NCBI GenBank assembly: GCA_027313705.1
Contig: DAHVDE010000070.1
Span: 1 to 55,796 of the forward strand
Length of the DNA: 55,796 nucleotides
Direction of reading: 5' to 3'
Origin: Actinomycetota bacterium
GTDB taxonomy: Bacteria > Actinomycetota > Actinomycetes > Streptosporangiales > Streptosporangiaceae
Each line of letters starts with the position of its first letter. Position 1 is the stretch's first letter. Of this stretch, positions 1 through 8,409 are shown piece after piece. Made by a program: the position numbers and the translations under genes. The notes beneath the pieces are model-generated. The model was not told the origin of the DNA, searched no databases, and saw nothing but the letters and a program-made list of their open reading frames with translations.

Positions 1-1313
1 CGCACGGCCGGGTCTGCGGCCACCGCCTCGAGCACGCGAACCAGCCGGGCCGCGATCAGCTCCGCCGTGCCCCGGTCGAACAAGTCAGCCGCATACTCCA
101 CCTCACCGGCCAGCCCCCCTGGCGACCCGTCACCCGCCCGCGACTCAGCCACATCAAACGTCAGATCGAACTTCGCCATGTCCAGGTCCACCGGCTCGGG
201 CACGCACGTCAGCCCTGGCAGCTCAAGCGGCAGCCCGCGCTCACCGCGCACGACGACCATGGTCTGGAAGAGGGGGTTACGGGCCGGCGACCTGACCGGA
301 TTCAGCACCTCAACCAGCCACTCAAACGGCACATCAGAATGAGCGAACGCCGCCAGGTCAACCTCACGAACCCGGCCAAGCAACTCACCAAACCCCGGAT
401 CCCCCGACGTATCAGTCCGCAGCACCAGCGTATTGACAAAAAACCCGACCAGATCCGCAAGCGCCTCATCCGCCCGGCCCGCCACCGGCGTCCCCAGCGG
501 AACATCCGTCCCCGCCCCCAGCCGCGTCAGCAACACCGCCACCGCCGCCTGCACCACCATGAACAACGTCACCTGAAAACCCCGCGCCACCCCCGCCAGC
601 CCCCCGTGCACCCCCGCCCCCACCGCAAACCGCACCCGCCCGCCCCGATACGACGCCACCCCCGGCCGCGGCCGGTCACACGGCAACACCAGCTCAGGCG
701 GCACCCCCGCAAGCACCCCAGCCCAGAACCCCGCCTGCTCCGCCCCCAAACCACCCCGCCCGTCCCCCGGCACACCCAGCAACTCCCGCTGCCACACCGC
801 ATAATCCGCATACTGCACAGGCAACGGCACCCACGCCGGCGCACCCCCCGCGCACCGCGCCCCATACGCCCGCCCCAGCTCCCGCCCCAGCGGCCCCATC
901 GACCACCCATCCCCCGCAATGTGATGCACCACCACCACCAGCACGCACTCCAGCTCCCCCACCACAAACAACCACGCACGCACCGGCAACTCAGCCGTCA
1001 GATCAAACCGGTACCCCGCCGCACCAGCCACCGCCCCCGCCAGACCCCCCGCACCAACCCCCGCCACCTCCAGCACCGGCACCCCCTCCCCGCCACCAAC
1101 CACCCGCTGCCACGGCACCCCCCCAACCTCAGGAAACACCGTCCGCAAACTCTCATGCCGCCCCGCCACATCCCCCAGCGCCAACCCAAGCGCCACCCGA
1201 TCCACCCGCCCCCGCAACCGCACCGCCAGCGGAATGTTATAAACCGCACCCCCACCCGCCAGCCGCGACAAAAACCACAACCGCTGCTGCGCAAACGACA
1301 ACGGGGTCAGCAC
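1..1313 (-). CDS. Non-ribosomal peptide synthetase, N-terminal condensation domain (partial)
   Basis: Translating the minus strand from a GTG at 1313 to the window edge gives about 437 residues of an uninterrupted condensation domain. The C1 motif LTPLSFAQQRLWFL is at residues 2-15, RHESLRTVF at about 52-60, and the catalytic HHxxxDG motif (HHIAGDGW) at 130-137. NPLFQTM and a VEYAADLFD-type C-terminal region follow. The domain would condense an upstream acyl or peptidyl donor with an aminoacyl acceptor. The gene continues off the left edge, so adenylation and carrier domains are not seen. The start is uncertain: a TGA lies in frame just upstream of the GTG, the C1 motif begins almost at once, and a better-placed ATG at 1380 (preceded by GAAGG) is in another frame, so the 5' end may be frameshifted. 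Codon choice is odd: many TTG, GGG, TTT and CAT codons, unlike the C-ending codons of neighbouring genes. It is divergent from the N-hydroxylase cassette. Confidence 0.9.
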   Translation of the reverse strand, partial: MLTPLSFAQQRLWFLSRLAGGGAVYNIPLAVRLRGRVDRVALGLALGDVAGRHESLRTVFPEVGGVPWQRVVGGGEGVPVLEVAGVGAGGLAGAVAGAAGYRFDLTAELPVRAWLFVVGELECVLVVVVHHIAGDGWSMGPLGRELGRAYGARCAGGAPAWVPLPVQYADYAVWQRELLGVPGDGRGGLGAEQAGFWAGVLAGVPPELVLPCDRPRPGVASYRGGRVRFAVGAGVHGGLAGVARGFQVTLFMVVQAAVAVLLTRLGAGTDVPLGTPVAGRADEALADLVGFFVNTLVLRTDTSGDPGFGELLGRVREVDLAAFAHSDVPFEWLVEVLNPVRSPARNPLFQTMVVVRGERGLPLELPGLTCVPEPVDLDMAKFDLTFDVAESRAGDGSPGGLAGEVEYAADLFDRGTAELIAARLVRVLEAVAADPAV

Positions 1314-1690
1314 GAGGCACTCTCACCGCTCGGGGCCCCAGGGCCGCTCGGACCGGCGAGGCGCCGATGATGCTCGCCATTGCCTTCGCCGAAGGCGGTT
1401 AAGGAAGGGATCGCCAGCGGGGTCTCATCGGGCGCGTGCTTGCCTGCCAGGAACTCCATTAGCAACCACCACGCTGGCACAAGGCCAGAGTACTACGAGC
1501 TAGCCCAGAACGGTAGATATGCCATCGCTGTCCGTCTCGGCACCATCGCCGACATCGGTGCTGGCCAGGAACGCTTCTTGCCGATATACTGCCAATATAT
1601 CATAAATCTAAAACTAATCTTCAAAGATTATTTCCTTAGCCGATACCGTGATTAGGTGATGATCATGGCGGTACTTCCTGGCGGGGGCAG
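1314..1690. promoter_or_regulatory. AT-rich divergent promoter region with a palindrome
   Basis: The 377 bases between the NRPS and the N-hydroxylase hold no convincing gene. From about 1575 to 1655 the DNA is unusually AT-rich for this window. It contains the palindrome TAATCTTCAAAGATTA (1615-1630, 7-bp arms around CA) and TATA-like boxes on both strands (for example AATATATCATAAA near 1594). This is the natural site for divergent promoters and an operator serving the NRPS (minus) and the hydrazine cassette (plus). No recognised iron-box consensus was found. Confidence 0.5.
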
Positions 1691-3037
1691 ATGGCGATCG
1701 GGTTAGACCTGGAGGACGGCGTCCTCGACGTGCTCGGGATCGGGTTCGGCCCTTCGAACCTCGCCCTGGCAATCGCGCTTGAGGAAGGAACAGGCAGGCA
1801 GGCCGGATCTCGGCCCGTCCGGGCGGCCTTCCTGGAGAGGCAAGGCCAGTTCGGCTGGCATAAGGGCATGCTGATCGAAGGCGCGACGATGCAGGTGTCG
1901 TTCCTCAAGGACCTGGTCACCATGCGCGACCCCACTAGCGATTTCAGTTTCCTCGCGTACCTGCACCAGATGGGCCGCCTGGCGGCCTTCATCAACACCA
2001 AGGACGTGTACCCGAGCCGGGTGGAGTTCCACGGCTACCTAAGCTGGGCCGCCGCCCGGTTCAGGGACCGAGTCGGCTACGGCCTCGACGTGCTCGGTGC
2101 CGCGCCTGTCCTTCGCGGCGATGACGTCAGGTATATCGACGTCGTGGCCCGCAGAGTCGCCGACGGCGGCCTGGTCAGGTGCCGTACCCGCAACGTGGTC
2201 GTCGCCATGGGCCTGGAACCCTGCCTGCCTCCCGATGCCGTCGCATCGCCCCGCGCCTGGCACAGCTCAGAACTGCTCGACCGGACCGCGGCTATCCCGG
2301 CGGACCGGGCGCAGACGTTCGTGGTCGTGGGGGCGGGCCAGAGCGCCGCCGAGGTCGTCGACTACCTGCACCGCAAATTCGGCCTGGCGCAGGTGCATGC
2401 GGTCTTCGCCAGGTTCGGCTACAGTCCTGCCGATGACACGCCCTTCGTGAACGCCATATTCGATCCGGACACGGTGGACGTCTATTATCGCTCGCCCGAC
2501 GACGTCAAGAACCTGATGCTCGGCTACCACGCCAACACCAACTACTCGGTGGTGGACCGGGATCTCATCACCGACCTGCACCGGCGGGTGTACCAGGAAC
2601 TGGTCACCGGCGAGCAGCGGCTGACGATGCGCAACTTGTCGCGAGTCGTGGCCGTCCGTGACACAAAGACCGCCCTCGAGGTCGACATCAAGTACCTGCC
2701 CGATGGCCAGGTAACCCAGCTGCGGGCCGACTGGCTCGTCTATGCCACCGGTTACCGTACCCGGAGCCCGTTGCGCATGCTCGGCGAACTCGGCAGCTAC
2801 TGCAAGATCGAGCCAAGCCAGTCGGTCCGACTGGAACGTGATCATCGCGTCGTCACTTCCGAGCGGATGCGATGCGGGCTCTACATCCAGGGAACGGCGG
2901 AGACCAGCCACGGGCTGTCGTCCACGCTGCTGTCCACCACCGCGGTCCGGGCGGGCGAGATCGCCTGCTCCATCGCGGCCAGCCTTGACGAAGCCGACGG
3001 CCACGAGCAATACCCATCCCAATCGCAGAAGGGCTGA
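1691..3037 (+). CDS. L-lysine N6-/L-ornithine N5-monooxygenase (FAD, NADPH)
   Basis: This 448-residue flavoprotein belongs to the IucD/PvdA/SidA family, which hydroxylates the side-chain amine of lysine or ornithine using NADPH and O2. Visible motifs are the FAD site GIGFGPSNLALA (residues 16-27), the family stretch MQVSFLKDLVTMRDPTS, the NADPH site VVGAGQSAAE (about 212-221) and the C-terminal YATGYR (about 351). The ATG start follows GCGGGGGC. It is followed after 5 bases by a cupin and then by an MetRS-like gene. In known hydrazine-forming clusters (Spb38/Spb40 of s56-p1) that set makes N6-hydroxylysine and joins it to an amino acid through an N-N bond. Lysine is therefore the likelier substrate, by inference. 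Without the two partners it would be read as a hydroxamate siderophore gene. Confidence 0.92.
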   Translation: MAIGLDLEDGVLDVLGIGFGPSNLALAIALEEGTGRQAGSRPVRAAFLERQGQFGWHKGMLIEGATMQVSFLKDLVTMRDPTSDFSFLAYLHQMGRLAAFINTKDVYPSRVEFHGYLSWAAARFRDRVGYGLDVLGAAPVLRGDDVRYIDVVARRVADGGLVRCRTRNVVVAMGLEPCLPPDAVASPRAWHSSELLDRTAAIPADRAQTFVVVGAGQSAAEVVDYLHRKFGLAQVHAVFARFGYSPADDTPFVNAIFDPDTVDVYYRSPDDVKNLMLGYHANTNYSVVDRDLITDLHRRVYQELVTGEQRLTMRNLSRVVAVRDTKTALEVDIKYLPDGQVTQLRADWLVYATGYRTRSPLRMLGELGSYCKIEPSQSVRLERDHRVVTSERMRCGLYIQGTAETSHGLSSTLLSTTAVRAGEIACSIAASLDEADGHEQYPSQSQKG

Positions 3038-3042
3038 CGTTT

Positions 3043-3399
3043 ATGCAGGTGTTCACCGCCGACCCAGCAGTGCTGGCGTCGGAGCATGATATCTTGATCG
3101 GCCGGTGGGAACAGTACGCCGGAGTCGGCGAAACCCCGTTCGGCGCGATGTGGTGCGTCGTGCCGCCAGGCGGGCGAAGCAACCTCGACTGCCATTCCGA
3201 GCGCGAACTGTGGGTAGTAGTGCAAGGCGACGCCGAGGTCGAGAGCGGCCAGCACAGCCGGTTCGCGCCGGCCGGCAGCGCGGTGCTGCTTGAGAGCCAG
3301 GAACCGCACGTCATGGTCAACCGTTCCGCCGACGAGCCGCTGATAGTACTCAGCCTGTACTGGGAGCCAGGCGCGCCGGGGCAGGCCGATGCCGGCTGA
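3043..3399 (+). CDS. Cupin domain protein, probable hydrazine synthetase subunit
   Basis: This small single-cupin protein (118 residues) has the double-stranded beta-helix pattern: GGRSNLDCHSERELWVVVQG, then SGQHSRFAPAGSAVLLES and EPHVMVN. Candidate metal ligands are the His and Glu of CHSERE and the His of EPHVM. It starts 5 bases after the N-hydroxylase stop, with AGAAGGG upstream, and its end overlaps the MetRS-like gene by 11 bases, so the three genes should be translationally coupled. In known hydrazine synthetases a cupin domain is fused to a MetRS-like domain and carries out the N-N bond-forming rearrangement. Here the same two parts are separate polypeptides. A generic cupin is the alternative, but the gene order argues strongly for the hydrazine role. 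Confidence 0.85.
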   Translation: MQVFTADPAVLASEHDILIGRWEQYAGVGETPFGAMWCVVPPGGRSNLDCHSERELWVVVQGDAEVESGQHSRFAPAGSAVLLESQEPHVMVNRSADEPLIVLSLYWEPGAPGQADAG

Positions 3400-4753
3400 C
3401 CAGGACGCCCCGTCGCTTACCGTCATCACCGTCCCGCCGCCTACGCCTAACGGCCCGCTGCACCTGGGCCACCTGAGCGGCCCGTACGTGGCCGCCGACG
3501 TGGCGGCGCGGGCCGTTCGCGCCTGCGGCTCGCCGGTGCTCACCGTGGGCGGTCTCGACGCGCACCAGAACTATGTGCAGGTCAAGGCCGAGGCGCAGGG
3601 CCGGTCGGCGCAGGCGGTTCTCGATCAGTACGAAGGGCTGGTCAGGGAGGGCCTGCGGGCTGCCCGCGTCAGCTACGACCTGTTCGCCGATCCGCGGGCC
3701 GACGGTAAGTACCGCGACGCCGTGACCAGGCTGCTCGGCGACCTCCTGGCCAGCGGAACCATCGCCATGGCCGAGGTGACCATGTTCGGCTGTGACGGCT
3801 GCGGTTCGACCCTGCACCATGCTTATGTGTCTGGCCGCTGCCCTGGCTGCGACGCCGGCTCGGGCGGCGGCACCTGTGAGAACTGCGGCATCTTCACCAC
3901 CGCGGCGAACCTCGGCGAGCCGCGTTGCGCCAGGTGCGGCGGCTCGCCGGTGCCGTTTCAGACGCGAGTCCCGCTGCTGGCGCTCGAGGCCTACCGCGCC
4001 GAACTGGCGGAAACCTGGTCGCGCGCGATCATCCCGGCGCGGGTCCGCGCCGTGCTCGGCCGCTACCTCGCCGCCGGACTGCCCGACGTGCCGCTGGCGT
4101 ACCCCACCGACTGGGGCATACCCTCAGGCACGGCAGGGCAGCGCATCGATGTCTGGGCCGAGATGGGGCTAGGCATGCTGGCCGGGATAGCCGGGTGGCT
4201 CGACCCCGGCGTCAGCACGCCGCAAAGCTACCGGTCAGCCTGGCGGCGGGTAGGTGCGTGCTGGCACTTCCTCGGCATCGACAACGCCTTTTACTACGCC
4301 GTGCTGTTTCCTGCATTGTTCGCCGCGGCGGGCCTGCCACCTGGCTGGCTGAGCGGCCTCGTGGTCAATGACTTCTACCGTCTCGACGGCTTGAAGTTCT
4401 CTACCAGCCGCAACCATGCCATCTGGGCGCACGAGTTCCTGGCCGAAGAGGATCCGGCCGTGGTCAGGATGTTCATGCTCTGGGACCGGCCAGATCGCTA
4501 CGAAAGCGGGTTCACCCGCCCGGCGTACGCCCAGTTCCGCGACTGGGTGCAAGCTGCCGCCTGCTCGGGGGGCACTCTGCCGCCCGGTCTGGTCGAACCG
4601 GAGATCTGCCGGGCCTGGCACGCGCTCGAGCTGACATCGTTCGACCCTGGCCTCGCGCTGCGCTGCCTGCTGGCGGCGGGCGCTAACCGTGCTCCCCGGC
4701 TGCTCAGCGCCCTGACCGGCGGCTCCTGGTCAGAGCCTCCCCCTCCTGCGTAG
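3389..4753 (+). CDS. Methionyl-tRNA-synthetase-like ligase, probable hydrazine synthetase subunit
   Basis: This is a 454-residue class I aminoacyl-tRNA-synthetase fold. It has HLGH (25-28) as the HIGH motif and a zinc-knuckle region with four CxxC pairs (CDGCG, CPGC, CENC, CARC). A KFSTS stretch at about 336 replaces KMSKS. It lacks a clear C-terminal anticodon-binding domain and, at this length and in this setting, is not the housekeeping MetRS. In the s56-p1 family the MetRS-like domain activates an amino acid with ATP and esterifies it to the hydroxylamine of N6-hydroxylysine. The cupin then converts the ester to a hydrazine. The ATG at 3389 lies inside the cupin gene (11-base overlap). 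The 3' end overlaps the convergent flavin monooxygenase gene by 24 bases. Confidence 0.88.
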   Translation: MPADQDAPSLTVITVPPPTPNGPLHLGHLSGPYVAADVAARAVRACGSPVLTVGGLDAHQNYVQVKAEAQGRSAQAVLDQYEGLVREGLRAARVSYDLFADPRADGKYRDAVTRLLGDLLASGTIAMAEVTMFGCDGCGSTLHHAYVSGRCPGCDAGSGGGTCENCGIFTTAANLGEPRCARCGGSPVPFQTRVPLLALEAYRAELAETWSRAIIPARVRAVLGRYLAAGLPDVPLAYPTDWGIPSGTAGQRIDVWAEMGLGMLAGIAGWLDPGVSTPQSYRSAWRRVGACWHFLGIDNAFYYAVLFPALFAAAGLPPGWLSGLVVNDFYRLDGLKFSTSRNHAIWAHEFLAEEDPAVVRMFMLWDRPDRYESGFTRPAYAQFRDWVQAAACSGGTLPPGLVEPEICRAWHALELTSFDPGLALRCLLAAGANRAPRLLSALTGGSWSEPPPPA

Positions 4754-5869
4754 CTCGGGCAGCACTCCCTCTCCGAACCAGTACGCCTCTTCCAGGTGCG
4801 GATACCCGGACATGATGAACTCGTCCACCCCGCGGGACGCATAGTCCTCGATCAGGTCGGCGACCTCGTCATGGCTGCCAACCATGGCGGTCGCCGCCCC
4901 GCCGCGCAGCAGCCCCACCCCGGCCCATAGGTTCGGGTAGATCTCCAGGTCCCTGGGATCGCCGCTGAGCCTGAAGTCCTCGAGCAGCGCCTGCTGCCGC
5001 CGCTGGCCAACCGATTCACCGACCGCCAGCGTGCGCTGCGCGCTCGCGATTTCGCCATCGCCGGCGAAACCGATCAGTTGCGCCGCCTGTGCCCAGGCCT
5101 GCTCCGCGTGGTCCCTGGTGATGACGTGAATCCTCATCCCGAACCGTAGCTGCCTGCCCTGTTGCTCGGCGAGCCCGCGAACCACGCCGATCTTTTCCGC
5201 GACCTGCGCAGGGGTTTCGCCGAAGGTCAGGTACACATCCGCGTGCCTGGCCGCCACCTGCACCGCAGGCGACGAAGATCCGCCGAAATAGACCACGGGG
5301 AGCGGGTCGGGCCGGGAGAACACGGTGGCGCCCTCGACGGTGTAGTAGGTGCCGGCGAAATCGAAGGGCTCGGCCCCCCAGGCTCCGCGCACCACGGAAA
5401 GGAACTCATCGCACCTGGCGTACCGCTCGTCGTGCGGCATGAAATCGCCGAACCTGCGCAACTCATCGGAATGACCGCCGGTGACCACGTTGAGCAGCAG
5501 CCTGCCCCGCGACAGCTCCTGCAGCGTGCCAGCCATGTGCGCGGCGAGGGTCGGCGACGTGATACCAGGGCGGAAGGCCACGATGTACTTCAGCCGCTCG
5601 GTTTCCCTGGTCAGCGCGGCCGTGACCAGCCAGGCGTCCGCACACCAGACTCCGGTAGGCGTCAGCACTCCGTAGAAGCCCAGTTGCTCGGCCGCCCGTG
5701 CGATCTGCGCCATGTACTCGATGTCCGGCGCCCGCCAGACCGCCGCTGCGCTAGCACCGCCAAGCGCCGGACCCTCGGTCGCCTTTCCGTCCAGCGACGG
5801 ATAGGCCCGGTCAGAAATGGTGCGCCCGTCGCCTGACGTCGGAAGGTACCAGTGCATCCTGAGCTTCAT
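4730..5869 (-). CDS. LLM-class flavin-dependent monooxygenase (SsuD-like)
   Basis: This 379-residue TIM-barrel flavin enzyme is of the bacterial-luciferase/alkanesulfonate monooxygenase type. Motifs include the N-terminal MHWYLPTSGDGR, EQLGFYGVLTPTG, LKYIVAFRPGITSP, GRLLLNVVTGG and PVVYFGGSSSPA, the usual SsuD landmarks. Such enzymes use FMNH2 from a separate reductase and O2 to oxygenate or cleave C-S or other bonds; no reductase gene is adjacent. It lies 9 bases after the sulfotransferase gene in the same minus-strand unit. The pairing of a sulfotransferase with an SsuD-like enzyme beside an N-N bond cassette suggests tailoring of the natural product, although sulfonate catabolism cannot be excluded. 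Confidence 0.85.
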   Translation of the reverse strand: MKLRMHWYLPTSGDGRTISDRAYPSLDGKATEGPALGGASAAAVWRAPDIEYMAQIARAAEQLGFYGVLTPTGVWCADAWLVTAALTRETERLKYIVAFRPGITSPTLAAHMAGTLQELSRGRLLLNVVTGGHSDELRRFGDFMPHDERYARCDEFLSVVRGAWGAEPFDFAGTYYTVEGATVFSRPDPLPVVYFGGSSSPAVQVAARHADVYLTFGETPAQVAEKIGVVRGLAEQQGRQLRFGMRIHVITRDHAEQAWAQAAQLIGFAGDGEIASAQRTLAVGESVGQRRQQALLEDFRLSGDPRDLEIYPNLWAGVGLLRGGAATAMVGSHDEVADLIEDYASRGVDEFIMSGYPHLEEAYWFGEGVLPELRRRGRL

Positions 5870-5878
5870 CTTGCCGGC

Positions 5879-6874
5879 CTATTCGTATCCGTACGCTTGC
5901 AGCACTTCCCCGAACCTGTCGTCCACGAGGCGCGCGAGCGCCGGCGTGAAGGCCTGCCGCCACCCGCCGATCTGGCCGCGGTAGAACGAGAAGACGTCGG
6001 GGTTGAAGAGCCTGCCTGCCACGCCGGCTGGCTCGGTGTCGGTGACGCCGAGGAACTCAAACACCCGGCTAAGCGCGCGGACCTGGGCCTGCGCGGAACC
6101 GCCGCCCCTCGGGCCGATCAGTTCCTCGAAAGAGGTCTTGCACACCTTCGGGTGGTGCAGCAGCCAGAGCATGCGCTGATGATCGCCAAGCCCCGGAAAG
6201 GAGCGGTCCGCGAGCGCGTAAGCCAGCCGGTCCTCGAGCGTGGCCTTAGAGTTCAAGATCTCGCTGATGGGCAGCAGGTCATTGTAGTTACTGAAGCCGC
6301 GGCCGGTCTTCCCGCAAAGGAAGTTCACGAATGACAGCAGCATGTCCCGCGGATCGCGGTAGTTGAAAATGATCCTGGGCTCTCCTGTCTGTGACCACTC
6401 GCGCAGGAACTGGCCGTCGACCTGCTTGATGTCAAGCTGGTTGATCACCCAGCAGACGCCGGGCGGGGTGGCCGCGAAATCGGACCCGACGGCCTGCCTG
6501 TGCACCTGCGCGGCGAACCCGGTCTCAAGCGAGGCCCGGGTATACCAACTGGCCAGCGGCTGCGCCAGCCTCCTCTCCCAAGAGAAGACCAGCGCCTCCC
6601 AGGCGCGGTCCGTCGCCTCGGTGAACTGTTCAGCGCTGCTCGTCTTCAGCCTGGAAATGGCTTCTTCTTCGTACCCCAGCCGGGCGATCTGCCACCGCGT
6701 TTCCTCGCTGAATTCAGGCAGGATCTCCGGCCTGAGCCGCACTCCAGAGCCGGCCATTCCGTAACCGAGCGCGGTCATCATTTCCTGGAGGATATGCGTG
6801 CCAGACTTCATCAGCGAGACGATAAGGACCCGCTGCGCACGCCCCGAACTCGTCGAATCCACAGGTGACTTCAC
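5879..6874 (-). CDS. PAPS-dependent sulfotransferase domain protein
   Basis: This 331-residue protein has the two PAPS-binding signatures of sulfotransferases: the 5'-phosphosulfate loop LMKSGTHIL near residues 21-29, and the 3'-phosphate region YRDPRDMLLSFVNF around 172-185. The family transfers sulfate from PAPS to hydroxyl or amino groups. The start is a GTG at 6874 with a GAGAC sequence upstream. It is the first gene of a two-gene minus-strand unit with the flavin monooxygenase. Upstream lies a short AT-rich stretch (6895-6925) that probably holds its promoter. A second, unrelated sulfotransferase-fold gene occurs at 13153. Confidence 0.85.
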   Translation of the reverse strand: MKSPVDSTSSGRAQRVLIVSLMKSGTHILQEMMTALGYGMAGSGVRLRPEILPEFSEETRWQIARLGYEEEAISRLKTSSAEQFTEATDRAWEALVFSWERRLAQPLASWYTRASLETGFAAQVHRQAVGSDFAATPPGVCWVINQLDIKQVDGQFLREWSQTGEPRIIFNYRDPRDMLLSFVNFLCGKTGRGFSNYNDLLPISEILNSKATLEDRLAYALADRSFPGLGDHQRMLWLLHHPKVCKTSFEELIGPRGGGSAQAQVRALSRVFEFLGVTDTEPAGVAGRLFNPDVFSFYRGQIGGWRQAFTPALARLVDDRFGEVLQAYGYE

Positions 6875-6940
6875 CGTCTCAATGGCTAGACTGTGATGCG
6901 CGCAATATACATTTTTAGTATGATAGCCGTGGCCGGAATG

Positions 6941-7713
6941 TCAACCCCAGAGCCGGCTGAGCGGCACGATCGGAATCCAGCCGTCGCATCGGTATGCATG
7001 CTCACCCGTGTACAGGACGACAGCTTCTTGCAGGCGCGAGCCAAGGCGGTCTTTGAGCAGGCGAAGTCCGCGCAGGTCGGCGCCACTGATGCGGGTCCCG
7101 GCCTTGATCTCGAAGGCGACTACCTTGCCGTCGTCTCGCTCAAGCACGAGATCCACCTCCTCGCCGGCCTCCGTGCGGAAGTAACCGACCGCCACCGGCG
7201 CCTCGGACCAGCTCACTTGCCTGAGCATTTCACCGACCGCGAAGGTCTCGAGTAGATGCCCGTACTCGGTGAGCGTCGCCGGTGCGGCCTGCGCGATCTT
7301 CTGCGGGGTGAGATTAAGCAGCCAGGCCATCACGCCAGAGTCGGTCATGTGGACCTTCGGGTGCTTGACGATCCGCGAGCCTGGCCAGACCTGGCGGCAA
7401 GCTGGCCAAGCAGCCTAGGCAGCATCTCGCGCTGGCGCACTCGACAGATGTCCATCACATCCTTGTCGATAACGAGGTCGATGTAATTGCTGAACCAGCG
7501 CGAGCGGGACCCGCCAGGCGGGCGGCGAAGTGCCAGCGGCATTCCGCCTGACGTCGATCGCCGGGCATATTCGTCCCTGGTCGTCGTCGCCACTTGCCCT
7601 GGCGGCATCGCCAAGCCACCGTCAAGTGCCCTGGCGACGAAGGACTCCGGTATTCCGTCGATCTCGCCTTGAGTCAGTGGGAGCACGGGGATGATGTCCA
7701 CCCTGCCCGTCAA
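6941..7713 (-). pseudogene. DUF4143/AAA ATPase remnant (N-terminus missing, internal deletion)
   Basis: Two minus-strand pieces belong to the family of ATP-binding proteins with a C-terminal DUF4143 nuclease-like domain. The upstream piece (7345-7713) has VDIIPVLPLTQGEIDGIPES and DKDVMDICRVRQREMLPRLL. The downstream piece (6941-7348) has RIVKHPKVHMTDSGVMAWLL, GYFRTEAGEEVDLVLERDD and VAFEIKAG. They are in different frames, about 40 residues between them are gone, and the Walker A/B half is absent. This is a dead gene. A second remnant of the same family occurs at 40.9-41.9 kb. Confidence 0.85.
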
Positions 7714-7752
7714 GACCTGGGCGGCCGACGGAATGGCCCCAGCGGCGCAGGC

Positions 7753-8409
7753 TCACAGGATGTCCCAGGGCACCGGACGGCACAACAGCCGATGCGGCAG
7801 GGTAACCGCATGGTCGCCGATCCGCATCAAGAGTCGGTCACCGATCAACCCGAGGCAGGCCGCAGTGCGCGTGTCACCGGGGACAGGTGCCGGTCCCGGC
7901 ACGAGATAGCTGGTGAATACCTCAAGTTGCGGGCGGGCATTCAGCACCATCTGGCGCGATAGCGCACCCGGCCGCCGGTCGGTTACCTGGACAAATCCGG
8001 GGCCCGCCCGGTAATAGCACAGTCCGGTCTGATGGCCTGCCCGCCATGCCTGCGGCCGGGCACTAGGGCCAGGACCTGAGCCCTCGGATTGCGATGACGG
8101 CGGCGGCAGATGGCAAAGCGAGTCGGTATCCAGGTCCTTGCCGACCTTGCCCGACCAGCTAACCCAGACCCCGGCCGACGTCGCGTCGCGGAGAAACCGC
8201 ACGAAACGCAGCACCGCCAGTCCCCGGCTCGCGGAGAGGTTCACCTCATCGGTGACCGCAACGTGATGCACACCCGACCGGCGCAGACTGCCCGCAGGCA
8301 CGTCGTCGAAGAAGGTTGCCGCTTCGGCCTCGCTCAGCCGGATGCTGACCGCGCCGCGGTCGCCCGCAGCGCCCCGAGCGCCGAAAGCCGCGCTTTCGCT
8401 ACCCGTCAT
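7753..8409 (-). CDS. DUF5825-like protein, partner of a RiPP radical SAM enzyme
   Basis: This 218-residue cytoplasmic protein has no membrane segment. It shows the run LAVLRFVRFLRDATSAGVWV, then GLCYYRAGPGFVQVTDRR and a C-terminal GDHAVTLPHRL. These fit my recollection of DUF5825, a family of unknown function encoded beside RiPP-maturation radical SAM proteins. Its ATG overlaps the end of the radical SAM gene (ATGA), so the two are translationally coupled and probably act together, perhaps in substrate delivery. The family name is from memory and has not been searched. Confidence 0.65.
   Translation of the reverse strand: MTGSESAAFGARGAAGDRGAVSIRLSEAEAATFFDDVPAGSLRRSGVHHVAVTDEVNLSASRGLAVLRFVRFLRDATSAGVWVSWSGKVGKDLDTDSLCHLPPPSSQSEGSGPGPSARPQAWRAGHQTGLCYYRAGPGFVQVTDRRPGALSRQMVLNARPQLEVFTSYLVPGPAPVPGDTRTAACLGLIGDRLLMRIGDHAVTLPHRLLCRPVPWDIL

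Noticed and set aside
339-1370. Plus-strand open frame of 343 residues, rich in His, Pro and Arg
   Set aside because: Composition is that of a shadow frame. The minus strand carries an unmistakable condensation domain here.
1380-1655. Plus-strand 91-residue frame before the N-hydroxylase
   Set aside because: No family, poor codon pattern, and it lies in the AT-rich control region; treated as chance.
1640-1690. Possible iron box (TTAG...TTAGGTGATGATC)
   Set aside because: It does not match the 19-bp dyad consensus of DmdR/IdeR sites and lacks symmetry.
1691-4753. Reading the first genes as a hydroxamate siderophore operon
   Set aside because: The cupin and MetRS-like partners are better explained by hydrazine synthesis; kept only as the alternative.
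3389-4753. Housekeeping methionyl-tRNA synthetase
   Set aside because: Altered KMSKS, shortened C-terminal region, and location in a biosynthetic cassette directly overlapping a cupin gene.
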